Source: Maritimibacter sp. HL-12 (GTDB taxonomy: Bacteria; Pseudomonadota; Alphaproteobacteria; Rhodobacterales; Rhodobacteraceae). Taken from it: a stretch of 64,000 nucleotides of DNA. The first letter of the stretch is position 1, and every line of letters starts with the position of its first letter. Of this stretch, positions 16,701 through 25,637 are shown piece after piece. Both the position numbers and the translations under genes were made by a program. Location: positions 2,598,122 to 2,662,121 of the forward strand of contig NZ_FXBQ01000001.1 in NCBI RefSeq assembly GCF_900177545.1, written 5' to 3'. A model generated the notes under the pieces. The model had not been told where the DNA came from, did not search any database, and worked only from the letters and a program-made list of their open reading frames with translations.

Positions 16701-19691
16701 ATGTGCGCCGATATGCCCGACTACAAAGAAACGCTGAACCTGCCTCAAACCGATTTCCCGATGCGCGCGGGGCTGCCCGCCCGCGAGCCGGGTTGGCTGG
16801 AGCGCTGGGAGCGGATCGGCATCTATGACCGGCTGCGCGAAAAGCCGGGCCGCGCGCCCTTCATCCTGCATGACGGCCCGCCCTACGCCAACGGCCACCT
16901 GCACATCGGCCACGCGCTCAACAAGATCCTGAAAGACATGATCGTGCGCTCGCAGCAGATGATGGGGCGCGATGCGCGCTACGTGCCGGGCTGGGATTGC
17001 CACGGGCTGCCGATCGAATGGAAGATCGAGGAGCAATACCGCGCCAAGGGGCTCGACAAGGACAAGGTCGATATCGTCGATTTCCGGCAGGAATGCCGCC
17101 GCTTTGCCGAAGGCTGGATCGATATCCAGCGCGAGGAGTTCAAGCGCCTCGGCGTCACCGGCAAGTGGGACAAGCCCTATCTCACGATGGATTACCACGC
17201 CGAGGCGGTGATCGCCGAGGAATTCATGAAGTTCCTGATGAACGGCACGCTCTACCAGGGCTCCAAGCCGGTGATGTGGTCGCCGGTGGAAAAAACCGCG
17301 CTGGCCGAGGCGGAGGTGGAATACCACGACAAGGAAAGCCCCACGGTCTGGGTGAAATTCCGGGTGGCCGATCTGGTCCAGCCCGACATGATGCTGTCCG
17401 ACGAGGAAGCCACCGACGAGACCCGCGCGGCGATGGTCGCGGCCGAGGCAGAGGTCGAGCATGACCTGCTGGGGGCCTACGTGGTGATCTGGACCACCAC
17501 GCCCTGGACGATTCCGTCGAACCGCGCCGTGGTCTATGGCCAGGAAATCTCCTACGGGCTCTACGAAGTGACCGGGCGACCTGAGGAATGCTGGGCCGAG
17601 GTTGGTGATCGCTTCATCCTCGCCGACAAACTGGCCGCGGAGGTGCTTGGCCGCGCGCGGCTGGAAGACGGCATGTGGCGGCGGCTGCGCGATGTGCGCC
17701 CGCGCCATCTCGAAGGCATGCAGCTGACCCATCCGCTGGCCGGGGTTGAGGGTGCCAAGGGTGAATGGGACGAGCCGCGCGATTTCCGCGCCGCCGATTT
17801 CGTGACCGACGAGGAAGGCACAGGCTTCGTGCATTGCGCGCCGAGCCACGGGATGGAGGAATACGAGCTCTACCGTGGGCTGGGCATGCTCAACCAGGTC
17901 ATCACCTATAACGTGATGGACGATGGCTCGTTCCGCGAAGACCTGCCGTTCTTCGGCGGCAAATTGATCCTCAAGCCCAACGGCAAGGAAGGCGACGCGA
18001 ACAAGGCGGTGATCGACAAGCTGGTCGAGGTTGGCGGCTTGCTCGCGCGGGGCCGGATCAAGCACTCCTACCCGCATTCATGGCGCTCGAAGGCACCGGT
18101 GATCTATCGCAACACGCCGCAATGGTTCGTGGCCATCGACCACAAGCTCGACGACGGCATGGCGGCCTACGGCGACACCATCCGCAGCCGCGCGCTCACC
18201 TCGATCGACAGCCTGGTGACATTCACCCCCGACAAGGGCCGCAACCGGCTCTACGCGATGATCGAGGGCCGACCCGACTGGGTGCTCTCGCGCCAGCGCG
18301 CCTGGGGCGTGCCGCTGACCTGTTTCACCAAGAAGGGCGTGCAGCCGACCGACCCGGATTTCCTGCTGCACAACGCGGAGGTCAACGCCCGCGTCACCGC
18401 CGCCTTCGAGGAAAGCGGCGCGGACGTGTGGTATGAGGCGGGGTTCAAGGCCCGCGTGCTCGACGGGATCGTGAACCCGGACGACTACGAACAGGTGTTC
18501 GACGTGCTCGACGTCTGGTTCGACTCGGGTTCCACCCATGCTTTCGTGCTGCGCGACCGTGAAGACGGAAGCCCCGACGGGATCGCCGATCTCTACCTCG
18601 AAGGCACCGACCAGCACCGGGGATGGTTCCATTCCTCGTTGCTGCAAGCCTGCGGCACCAAGGGCCGCGCGCCTTACCGGGGCGTGCTCACCCATGGCTT
18701 CACGCTCGACGAGAAGGGCATGAAGATGTCCAAATCCCTCGGCAATACGATCGTGCCCGAGGAAGTCACCCGGCAATACGGTGCCGATATCCTGCGTCTC
18801 TGGGTCGCCCAGACCGATTTCACCAACGACCAGCGGATCGGGCCGGAGATCCTCAAAGGCGTGGCCGACGGCTACCGCCGCTTGCGCAACACGATGCGCT
18901 TCATCCTCGGCAGTCTTGCCAGCTATGATCCCGCCGAGGCGGTCGATCCCGCCGACATGCCGGAACTGGAACGCTGGGTGCTGCACCGGCTGGCTGAACT
19001 CGACGCGGTGGTGCGCGAGGGCTACGCGTCCTACGACTTCCAGGGAGCCTTCCAGGCGCTGTTCAACTTCGCCACGGTCGAGCTTTCGAGCTTCTACTTC
19101 GACGTGCGCAAGGACGCGCTCTATTGCGACCCGTCCGACGGCATCGCCCGGCGTGCGGCCCGCACGGTGCTCGACATCCTGTTCCACCGCCTCACCACAT
19201 GGCTGGCGCCGGTGCTGGTGTTCACCATGGAGGAGGTCTGGCTCGAACGCTTCCCGGGCGACGACAGCTCGGTGCACCTCGTCGACTTTCCCGAAACGCC
19301 CGCGGCCTGGCTCGATCCGCTGCTGGCGGAGAAATGGGCCGGGATCCGGCGCGCCCGCCGGGTTGTTACCGCCGCGCTCGAAGTGCAGCGCCGCGACAAG
19401 GTGATCGGCGCGTCACTGGAGGCCGCCCCGGTGGTGCATGCCCGCGACAAGGCCCTTGCCGAGGCGCTGCGATCGGTCGATTTCGCCGATCTCTGCATCA
19501 CCTCCGATATCGTCATCACCTCCGACCCGATGCCGAACGAGGCGTTCCGGTTGCCGGAGATCGAGGGTGTCGGCGTGGTGTTCGAGACCGCCGAGGGCGC
19601 GAAGTGCCAGCGCTGCTGGAAGATCCTGCCCGATGTCGGCAGCCACGCCCACCCGGGCACCTGCAGCCGATGCAACGCGGCGCTGGGCTGA
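16701..19691 (+). CDS. ileS: Isoleucyl-tRNA synthetase
   Basis: A 996-aa class I synthetase that charges tRNA-Ile. The HIGH motif is HLHIGHALNK near residue 70 and the KMSKS motif is KGMKMSKSLGNT near 675. The CP1 editing domain lies between (WTTTPWTIPSN near 265, GTGFVHCAPSHG near 375). A C-terminal zinc finger CQRCW...CSRC closes the protein. It is slightly longer than E. coli IleS (938 aa), as usual in Rhodobacterales. The ATG at 16701 has AAGGAACG upstream. No T-box or other leader element is visible. Confidence 0.97.
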   Translation: MCADMPDYKETLNLPQTDFPMRAGLPAREPGWLERWERIGIYDRLREKPGRAPFILHDGPPYANGHLHIGHALNKILKDMIVRSQQMMGRDARYVPGWDCHGLPIEWKIEEQYRAKGLDKDKVDIVDFRQECRRFAEGWIDIQREEFKRLGVTGKWDKPYLTMDYHAEAVIAEEFMKFLMNGTLYQGSKPVMWSPVEKTALAEAEVEYHDKESPTVWVKFRVADLVQPDMMLSDEEATDETRAAMVAAEAEVEHDLLGAYVVIWTTTPWTIPSNRAVVYGQEISYGLYEVTGRPEECWAEVGDRFILADKLAAEVLGRARLEDGMWRRLRDVRPRHLEGMQLTHPLAGVEGAKGEWDEPRDFRAADFVTDEEGTGFVHCAPSHGMEEYELYRGLGMLNQVITYNVMDDGSFREDLPFFGGKLILKPNGKEGDANKAVIDKLVEVGGLLARGRIKHSYPHSWRSKAPVIYRNTPQWFVAIDHKLDDGMAAYGDTIRSRALTSIDSLVTFTPDKGRNRLYAMIEGRPDWVLSRQRAWGVPLTCFTKKGVQPTDPDFLLHNAEVNARVTAAFEESGADVWYEAGFKARVLDGIVNPDDYEQVFDVLDVWFDSGSTHAFVLRDREDGSPDGIADLYLEGTDQHRGWFHSSLLQACGTKGRAPYRGVLTHGFTLDEKGMKMSKSLGNTIVPEEVTRQYGADILRLWVAQTDFTNDQRIGPEILKGVADGYRRLRNTMRFILGSLASYDPAEAVDPADMPELERWVLHRLAELDAVVREGYASYDFQGAFQALFNFATVELSSFYFDVRKDALYCDPSDGIARRAARTVLDILFHRLTTWLAPVLVFTMEEVWLERFPGDDSSVHLVDFPETPAAWLDPLLAEKWAGIRRARRVVTAALEVQRRDKVIGASLEAAPVVHARDKALAEALRSVDFADLCITSDIVITSDPMPNEAFRLPEIEGVGVVFETAEGAKCQRCWKILPDVGSHAHPGTCSRCNAALG

Positions 19692-19800
19692 CGGTGCGCC
19701 GTTAACCGATTGTTCACTGATTTGTCGAAGCCGGTGCGGCAATAGCGTATCCCGGTTGGTGATCCCCGTTCGAGATGGACGACCACCAACCGGGAACAAG

Positions 19801-21285
19801 ATGAAGACAGCGATCCTCAGGGTTTTCCGATCCGTCCTGCCACTGGTGTGTGCGGCGGTTTTCGGGACGGCGCAGGCCGCGGAATTCGAGCTGCGCAGCG
19901 GTGTCGATGTGTTGCCGAGCAAGCAAAGCACCGTTGAGGCCCTGCATTTCGCCACCGTGTCGCGCGATCTCGGGGGTGGTCTCTACGCCGGTCATTCGCT
20001 CTATTCCGCAGCGAAAGGCGATGCCGGCGGGCTCTTCATCGGCGGCTTCGAGGTGTTTCAACGCATCAACATCGCGCCGCGCTGGTCGCTCGATATCGGC
20101 GGGTTCCTTGGTGGCGGCGGCGGCGCGCGGGCCTATTACGGTGACGGGCTGATGGCCAAGGGCCAGATGACCCTGAACCACGCCTTTGCCCACGGTTTCA
20201 TGGCCCATCTTGGAGCCGGCTGGACCCGTGTGCGCGGTTCGACGATCGACACGCCGCACTACAGCTTCGCGGTTTCACGCAAGATCGGGGTTGGTGTTTC
20301 GCCGGGGCATGGCACTTCGTTGGTTGCCGCCGGCATAACGATTGCCTCGGCGAAAGCCCTTGGCCGGATCTACCTGCCCGTTTCGAGCGCGCGGCGCAAC
20401 AGCCCGGGCAACCTCAACCGAATGCTGCTCCTGGGCGGAGAAGTGACCTTTCGCGGCGCGACGCAGGATGCGGTCGAGGTCTTTCTTGCCGGGGCCGCGG
20501 CGGCGGGCGGCGATAGCGGCGGCTACGCCGATTGGTTCATCGGGCCCCGGTTCTTCACCGATCCGATCGCCGACGGGCGCCTGCGGGCCTTCGCCGACCT
20601 GGGCCTGGGTTTTGGCGGCGGTGGCGACGTCGACACCGGCGGGGGGCTGATGGCGACGGCCAGCGCCGGGCTCGACCTGCGGCTTTCGCCCGGCTTTCAT
20701 GCCGAGGCCGGGGTGATGGGAATCGGGGCCTTCGGCGGCGATTTTCGGGCGGCGGCGGCCTTCGTGCGCGCCGCGATGCGGTTTGACGACCAACAGGCGC
20801 GTGCCGGTGCGCAAGCAACAAACGGCACCCGCCATTGGCGGTTTTCAACCGGATTGAGCCGGCAGGCGAGCCATCCCGGGTTTCGCAAGACCGGCCACCG
20901 GTTCACCGGCTCGGATGTGACCCTGATCGAGTCCGGCGTGGACCTGAAACTCACGCCGGAACTCTACCTCGCCGCGTCAGCCTATGCCGCGTTCGATGGT
21001 CTGGCCGGCGGCTATGGCATGGGCACGCTCGGCCTCGGCCTCGAATTCCCGTTGCACGACAAGGTGTCTGTTTCCGGCGAAATCTTCGGTGGCGCGGCGG
21101 CGGGGGCCGGGATCGCGACCGGCGGCGGGTTGATCGGTGGCGCCAAACTGGAGGTCGATTACCGGGTGCATGACAATCTTGCGCTCAGCGTCGGTGCCGG
21201 GCGCTGGTTTTCTCCCGGCACCGCGCGGCCCTGGACGCTGCACGCCGGGGTCAAGATCCCTTTCTCGATGGCCCACGCGAAATGA
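19801..21285 (+). CDS. Outer-membrane beta-barrel-like protein with three internal repeats
   Basis: A 494-aa protein with a Sec signal peptide (residues 1-27, ending AQA). The mature part is Gly-rich with alternating hydrophobic residues, as in outer-membrane barrels. A pattern of poly-Gly, then GGGL(M/I), then an amphipathic strand pair ending G-x-G recurs at about residues 100-141, 265-309 and 425-468, so the barrel appears to be built from a repeated unit. The ATG at 19801 follows an A-rich GGGAACAAG. No recognised family could be named. It ends 24 bp from the convergent pcs gene. Confidence 0.7.
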   Translation: MKTAILRVFRSVLPLVCAAVFGTAQAAEFELRSGVDVLPSKQSTVEALHFATVSRDLGGGLYAGHSLYSAAKGDAGGLFIGGFEVFQRINIAPRWSLDIGGFLGGGGGARAYYGDGLMAKGQMTLNHAFAHGFMAHLGAGWTRVRGSTIDTPHYSFAVSRKIGVGVSPGHGTSLVAAGITIASAKALGRIYLPVSSARRNSPGNLNRMLLLGGEVTFRGATQDAVEVFLAGAAAAGGDSGGYADWFIGPRFFTDPIADGRLRAFADLGLGFGGGGDVDTGGGLMATASAGLDLRLSPGFHAEAGVMGIGAFGGDFRAAAAFVRAAMRFDDQQARAGAQATNGTRHWRFSTGLSRQASHPGFRKTGHRFTGSDVTLIESGVDLKLTPELYLAASAYAAFDGLAGGYGMGTLGLGLEFPLHDKVSVSGEIFGGAAAGAGIATGGGLIGGAKLEVDYRVHDNLALSVGAGRWFSPGTARPWTLHAGVKIPFSMAHAK

Positions 21286-21309
21286 CCGTGGCCGGCGCGG
21301 CCTTCGATC

Positions 21310-22017
21310 TCAGACCGTGGTTTGTGCAGTGCGCGCCGGAATGAGCTGTTGCACGATACCCGCGAAGAGCAGGTAGAGCGAGGTGAGCACAAGGCCCCAA
21401 TGAGCCCAGCTTTCAGGGTGGAAATCGACCCAGGCGGCCCAGCCCGCAAAGCCGGTCCAGGCCATGGCGACCGGCAGCGAAACAGCCCGCCAACGTTGCG
21501 TGCGCACCGGGTGGATGAATTTGAGCGGCGTGAACATTGCCACCGCCAGCGCCACGACGAGGCCGAGCGTGATCCAGAAATCGGGCTGGATGGCGAAGAT
21601 CACGATCACCAGCATGTTCCAGCAGCCGGGGAAGCCTGCAAAGGAGTTGTCCTTTGTTTTCATCCTGTTGTCTGAAAAATAGACCACCGATGCATAGGTG
21701 ATGACGATGATCGCGATCCACCCGGTCCAGCCCGGTAGCAACCCCGACTTGAACAGCGCATAGGCCGGGATGAAAACGTAGGTGAGATAGTCGATGATCA
21801 GGTCCATCAGCACGCCATTGATCTGGTTGGCGTGGGTCTTGACGTCGTAGCGCCGGGCGAGGGGGCCGTCGATCCCGTCGACGATGAAGGCCACCACCAG
21901 CCAGACATACATCAAGCCCCATTTTTCTTCGACGGCGGCGAGCATCGCGAGCATGGCGAAGACCGCGCCGATGGCGGTGAAAAGGTGAACGAAAAGGGCT
22001 TTGGTTGCGGGTGTCAT
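21310..22017 (-). CDS. pcs: Phosphatidylcholine synthase
   Basis: A 235-aa inner-membrane enzyme that joins CDP-diacylglycerol and choline to give phosphatidylcholine and CMP. The CDP-alcohol phosphotransferase motif D-x2-DG-x2-AR is complete in DGIDGPLARR, followed by G-x3-D-x3-D in GVLMDLIID. About eight hydrophobic helices cover the rest. The length matches bacterial Pcs (about 240 aa). I chose the ATG at 22017 (MTPATKALF), preceded by AAGGCAGG; an ATG four codons earlier lacks a ribosome site. A longer frame to 22236 does not resemble the family. Confidence 0.92.
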   Translation of the reverse strand: MTPATKALFVHLFTAIGAVFAMLAMLAAVEEKWGLMYVWLVVAFIVDGIDGPLARRYDVKTHANQINGVLMDLIIDYLTYVFIPAYALFKSGLLPGWTGWIAIIVITYASVVYFSDNRMKTKDNSFAGFPGCWNMLVIVIFAIQPDFWITLGLVVALAVAMFTPLKFIHPVRTQRWRAVSLPVAMAWTGFAGWAAWVDFHPESWAHWGLVLTSLYLLFAGIVQQLIPARTAQTTV

Positions 22018-22306
22018 GCCTGCCTTCATGGCGGAAACAGCGCAATCGTTCAACGATGATGAGGGCGCGAAACAGGCAAAATGTCGACGGGAGCGCCGTG
22101 GTGGGGTGCAATTGCGACCAGGTTGGCCCGGTCGGTCCGATCCGGTCGCCGGGGCCTCCGGAAAGCGCGCCGCATGCCGCCGCGAAGCCTCCGGCGTGCA
22201 GATCACCGGCAAGGAGATCTGGCCTGCGCGCAGCACGGGCGGTGACGCGCGGCGCTTGGCACCGGCGCGCCGTCGGCCCGGTTGCCAGACGCACGGCCGG
22301 CGGCGC

Positions 22307-22840
22307 TCAGGTCAGCCGGATCAGGGTGGCATAGGCCGCGCGCACAAGGTCGGCCCCGGGCAGGTTCTCGGCGGCCCGGGCGGCCGGTTCGCCCGGTAGG
22401 GCGGGCGGCGCGCTGGCGAGGCGGTGGTGGGCCTGCATGGCGCGCTCGGCGCCGAAACGGGCGAGCGCATCGGTCCGATCCGTGATCGTGCGGGCGGCAT
22501 CGCTCAGTCGTCCGCGCAACGCGTCCGACGCGGCCTGCGCCATCGGGCTGCCTTCGCGCGCCGCGCTCAGGTTGTTCCGGATGTCGGCCACCTGATCGAA
22601 TGCGGCCCTCGCGGCGCGGGGCCTGAAACCTTCGCCGTCCATGGCGCGGGGGTCGATGCGGTTGGCGATCTCGGTGAAATCGGCGCTTGCGGTTTTGCCG
22701 GGGCCGGCATGGTCCCGGTTCGGGCCGATGGACCTGGCGGCGTGATTTGCCGCGAGGGCACCGGCCTCGCGCAGCGCGCCGCCGATTGCCTTGGCGGGTT
22801 TGCGGATATCAGCGAGCGCAAAGGGCGATATTGCGTTCAT
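22307..22840 (-). CDS. Hypothetical protein, 177 aa
   Basis: The ATG at 22840 (MNAISPFALADIRKPAKAI) has a good AAAGGACGAG site. The protein is Ala/Arg-rich and predicted almost wholly helical, with no signal peptide, no membrane segment and a single long amphipathic stretch (RAARAAFDQVADIRNNLSAA) that could pack as a bundle. It resembles no family I can name. It stands between pcs and xerC on the same strand but about 290 bp from pcs. An overlapping plus-strand frame is poorer in codon character, so I favour this one. Confidence 0.55.
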   Translation of the reverse strand: MNAISPFALADIRKPAKAIGGALREAGALAANHAARSIGPNRDHAGPGKTASADFTEIANRIDPRAMDGEGFRPRAARAAFDQVADIRNNLSAAREGSPMAQAASDALRGRLSDAARTITDRTDALARFGAERAMQAHHRLASAPPALPGEPAARAAENLPGADLVRAAYATLIRLT

Positions 22841-22940
22841 GGCTCGTCCTTTCTGGGCAAGCTGGGGTTTGGAACCCCGCCAGATTGGCCTGAAAAGATG
22901 AACGAAAGGTTCAGCGATACCGAGGATTCGGTTCAATTTG

Positions 22941-23876
22941 TCACGAATGTGCGCGGGGGTGGCTGGCTTCGTAAACTTCCATCAGCCGCGCCGTATCGAC
23001 AGCGGTATAGGCCTGCGTCGTCGACAGCGAGGCATGGCCAAGCAACTCCTGGATCGCGCGCAGATCGCCACCGGCGTTGAGCAGGTGGGTGGCGAAGCTG
23101 TGACGCATCGCGTGCGGAGTGGCGGTGGCGGGCAGGCCGAGTTGCAGGCGCGCGGCCTCCATCGCCTTTTGCACGAGGCGCGGGTTGAGGGCCGCCCCGC
23201 GCGCGCCGCGAAACAACGGCGCATTGGCCTCGTGCGGATGCGGGCAGAGCGCGAGATAGGCCTCGACCGCCGCGCGCGCCGCGGGCAGCACCGGCACGAT
23301 CCGTTCCTTGCCGCCCTTGCCCCGGATCCTCAGCACCTCGCCGAGCGGTGCGTCGCGGCCCTGCAGCGCCAACGCCTCAGAGATGCGCAGCCCGCAGCCA
23401 TAGAGCAGGGTGATCACGGCGGCGTCGCGCGCGCCGATCCAGCCCGTGCGGGCCTGGGTTCCGGCCGTCTCGATCACCTCGCGCGCTGCGTCCCGCGACA
23501 CCGGGCGCGGCAGTTTGCGGGCGAACTTCGGGCTGCGGGTGGACAGCACCGCGGTGGCGTCGAACCCGTCGCGTTCCGAGAGCCAGCGGTAGAAGCTCTT
23601 GACCGCCGAGAGTGCGCGAGCCAGCGAGCGCGGGCCGACGCCGCGGCTGCGTTCATGGGCCATCCAGGCGCGCATGTCGGAGAGCCCGACCCGGGCGAGC
23701 GCGGCGCGGCCCTGGCCGCCGCCATGATGCCCGGCCATGAAGGCGAGAAACCCGGCGACGTCGGCGCGGTAGGCCTCGACGGTGTTTTCTGCCGCGCCGT
23801 CCAGCGCGCGGATATGGTCGAGCCATCCGGCAAGGGCGTCGCGCCCGCCCTGGGATATGGCAATCCGGTCAGCCAT
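22941..23876 (-). CDS. xerC: Tyrosine recombinase XerC
   Basis: A 311-aa site-specific recombinase that with XerD resolves chromosome dimers at dif. The catalytic residues are R164 (CGLRISEAL), K187 (RGKGGKER), H255 and R258 (HAMRHSFATHLL), H281 (LGHASLSTTQ) and the nucleophile Y290 (QAYTAVD). The N-terminal SAM-like domain is complete. The ATG at 23876 (MADRIAISQGG) is preferred over the one five codons upstream. It is followed upstream by the DUF484 gene, the usual order in Rhodobacterales, which supports a housekeeping role over an integrase. Confidence 0.94.
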   Translation of the reverse strand: MADRIAISQGGRDALAGWLDHIRALDGAAENTVEAYRADVAGFLAFMAGHHGGGQGRAALARVGLSDMRAWMAHERSRGVGPRSLARALSAVKSFYRWLSERDGFDATAVLSTRSPKFARKLPRPVSRDAAREVIETAGTQARTGWIGARDAAVITLLYGCGLRISEALALQGRDAPLGEVLRIRGKGGKERIVPVLPAARAAVEAYLALCPHPHEANAPLFRGARGAALNPRLVQKAMEAARLQLGLPATATPHAMRHSFATHLLNAGGDLRAIQELLGHASLSTTQAYTAVDTARLMEVYEASHPRAHS

Positions 23877-23948
23877 GCAGATTTCGAACATTCAATGCGG
23901 GAAAACCGCGTTCTCTCCGCTTCAAGTTTTCAGTTTTCCGACAATAGC

Positions 23949-24653
23949 TCACGAAAGCCAGCGGCGCATCGCACGTTCGAAGACGCCGCCGAAGAAGGCG
24001 AGAAGATCGGTGCCTTGCCCGGGTTTGAACTGGTGCGGGTCTTCCGCGCCCATCACCAGCAGGCCGGGCAGGCGGCCCGCGCCAAGGTCGAGCCGGATGC
24101 AGGCCTCCGAGCGCACCCAATAGCCGCTGTCGCCATAGATGCGGCCGTCCTGTTCCTGGACCTGACGCAGGGTCACCGGGCGTTCAGTGTGGGCTTGCTG
24201 TCCGAGGTAGGCCGAGATGAAGCCCGGCTCGGCGACCACCAGGACATTGCCCAGCCGTTTCACCGCCGCGTTTTCCTCGGTCACTGCCGTTTCCAGCACC
24301 AGTCGCACGCAATCGACCCGCAGGATCTCGGCCACTTCGCCGCCAAGATCGGTCATGAAGACCTCGAAATCGGCCGGGTCGAGCATCCGCAGCACCGCGC
24401 GGTGAATGAGGTTCATGCCCGCGAGGTTCTCGTAGGCCGCGGCGATCACGCTGCGGTGGGTATCTTCGAGCCGGTCGAGCCGGGCCTCGAGCCGCTCCAT
24501 CGCGATGCCGCGCAGATCGACGATGTTGGTGCCCATGGCGCGTTCATTGGCCGCGACAAGCGCGCGCATCATGTCATGATCTTCGAGGATCACCTCGGGC
24601 TGGGCGATGAGCTGTTCGCGCACTTCGTCACTGATCGGAGCCTGGCTCGTCAT
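23949..24653 (-). CDS. DUF484 family protein
   Basis: A 234-aa soluble protein with the DUF484 (GAF-like) fold. It starts MTSQAPISDEVREQLIAQPEV. A coiled segment (ERLEARLDRLEDTHRSVIAAAYEN) lies near residues 52-75, then strands such as VLVVAEPGFISAYLG and LPGLLVMGAEDPHQF that typify GAF domains. The ligand is unknown. DUF484 genes sit beside xerC in many proteobacteria, as here (about 70 bp apart), without a proven link. Confidence 0.87.
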   Translation of the reverse strand: MTSQAPISDEVREQLIAQPEVILEDHDMMRALVAANERAMGTNIVDLRGIAMERLEARLDRLEDTHRSVIAAAYENLAGMNLIHRAVLRMLDPADFEVFMTDLGGEVAEILRVDCVRLVLETAVTEENAAVKRLGNVLVVAEPGFISAYLGQQAHTERPVTLRQVQEQDGRIYGDSGYWVRSEACIRLDLGAGRLPGLLVMGAEDPHQFKPGQGTDLLAFFGGVFERAMRRWLS

Positions 24654-24851
24654 GTCTGTCGCTGCCTCGTGTTTTCTTGGTTGCGCGCAGATTAGCAGAG
24701 GCCGGATCGGATTTCTGCAACTTTTTTCGCGGCAAACGCTTCGGCTGACATGACAGCCACGAAAAAGTTCAAATCACGGGCGGTCATGGAAAACCGGAAC
24801 GGGCACCGTGTGGCGCCCGTCACTGCGTTTTCGATGCCGCCGACGATGCGA

Positions 24852-25505
24852 TCAGAGGATCTTGAGCCCCGCCGCCGAAGCGTCGGAAAGGAAGGCGTCG
24901 AGCCCCTTGTCGGTGAGCGGATGGGCGGCCATCGCCTTGATCACCGCGGGCGGAGCGGTCATCACGTCGGCACCGATCAGCGCCGCCTCCTTGGCGTGGT
25001 TGACGGTGCGGATCGAGGCGGCAAGGATCTCCGTCTCGAAGCCGTAGTTGTCATAGATCTGGCGGATATCGGAGATCAGTTCCATGCCTTCGATGCCCAT
25101 GTCGTCCAGCCGGCCGATGAAGGGCGAGATGAAGCTGGCACCCGCCTTGGCGGCGAGCAGGGCCTGGGTGGCGGAGAAACAAAGCGTGACGTTGACCATG
25201 TGGCCCTCGCCCGAAAGCACCTTGCAGGCCTTCAGGCCATCGAGCGTAAGCGGCACTTTCACCGCGATGTTGGGGGCGATCTCTGCCAGCTTGCGCCCCT
25301 CGGCGATCATCGTGTCGGCCTCGGTGGCCAGCACCTCGGCCGAAACCGGACCATCGATGAAGGAACAGATTTCCTTGGTGACCTCGATGATATCGCGACC
25401 GGATTTCTTGACCAACGAGGGATTCGTGGTGACCCCGTCAACCAGCCCGAGATCGTCAAGCTCGCGAATCGCGTCGACGTCGGCGGTATCGGTAAAAAAC
25501 TTCAT
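24852..25505 (-). CDS. fsa: Fructose-6-phosphate aldolase / small transaldolase
   Basis: A 217-aa TIM-barrel enzyme of the small transaldolase subfamily. The Schiff-base lysine is K83 in [27 protein letters not shown] and [14 protein letters not shown] at the start are family signatures. It acts in central carbon metabolism, either as transaldolase or as dihydroxyacetone-dependent F6P aldolase; the two cannot be told apart from sequence alone. The ATG at 25505 starts the family homology, while the frame runs on to 26012 as an artefact overlapping priA. It is divergent from priA. Confidence 0.92.
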   Translation of the reverse strand: MKFFTDTADVDAIRELDDLGLVDGVTTNPSLVKKSGRDIIEVTKEICSFIDGPVSAEVLATEADTMIAEGRKLAEIAPNIAVKVPLTLDGLKACKVLSGEGHMVNVTLCFSATQALLAAKAGASFISPFIGRLDDMGIEGMELISDIRQIYDNYGFETEILAASIRTVNHAKEAALIGADVMTAPPAVIKAMAAHPLTDKGLDAFLSDASAAGLKIL

Positions 25506-25637
25506 GGCTTTCCTCGGTCGTCTGCTGCGGTTTATCGTCGCCCGCGTCATACATGATGCTTGGCGGGGCAGAAAGGCCAAAGCGGTGCACCCGGCAAGGG
25601 CCAGCGCATTTCCGGGCATTCGTGCGGGGGCAGGAAC

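Noticed and set aside
19702-19716. TTAA-CCGATTG-TTCA, a possible CtrA site before the outer-membrane gene
   Set aside because: The second half-site deviates from TTAA and such matches are expected by chance.
22018-22306. Upstream extension of pcs to 22236
   Set aside because: The added residues are not membrane-like or family-like and no ribosome site supports a start there.
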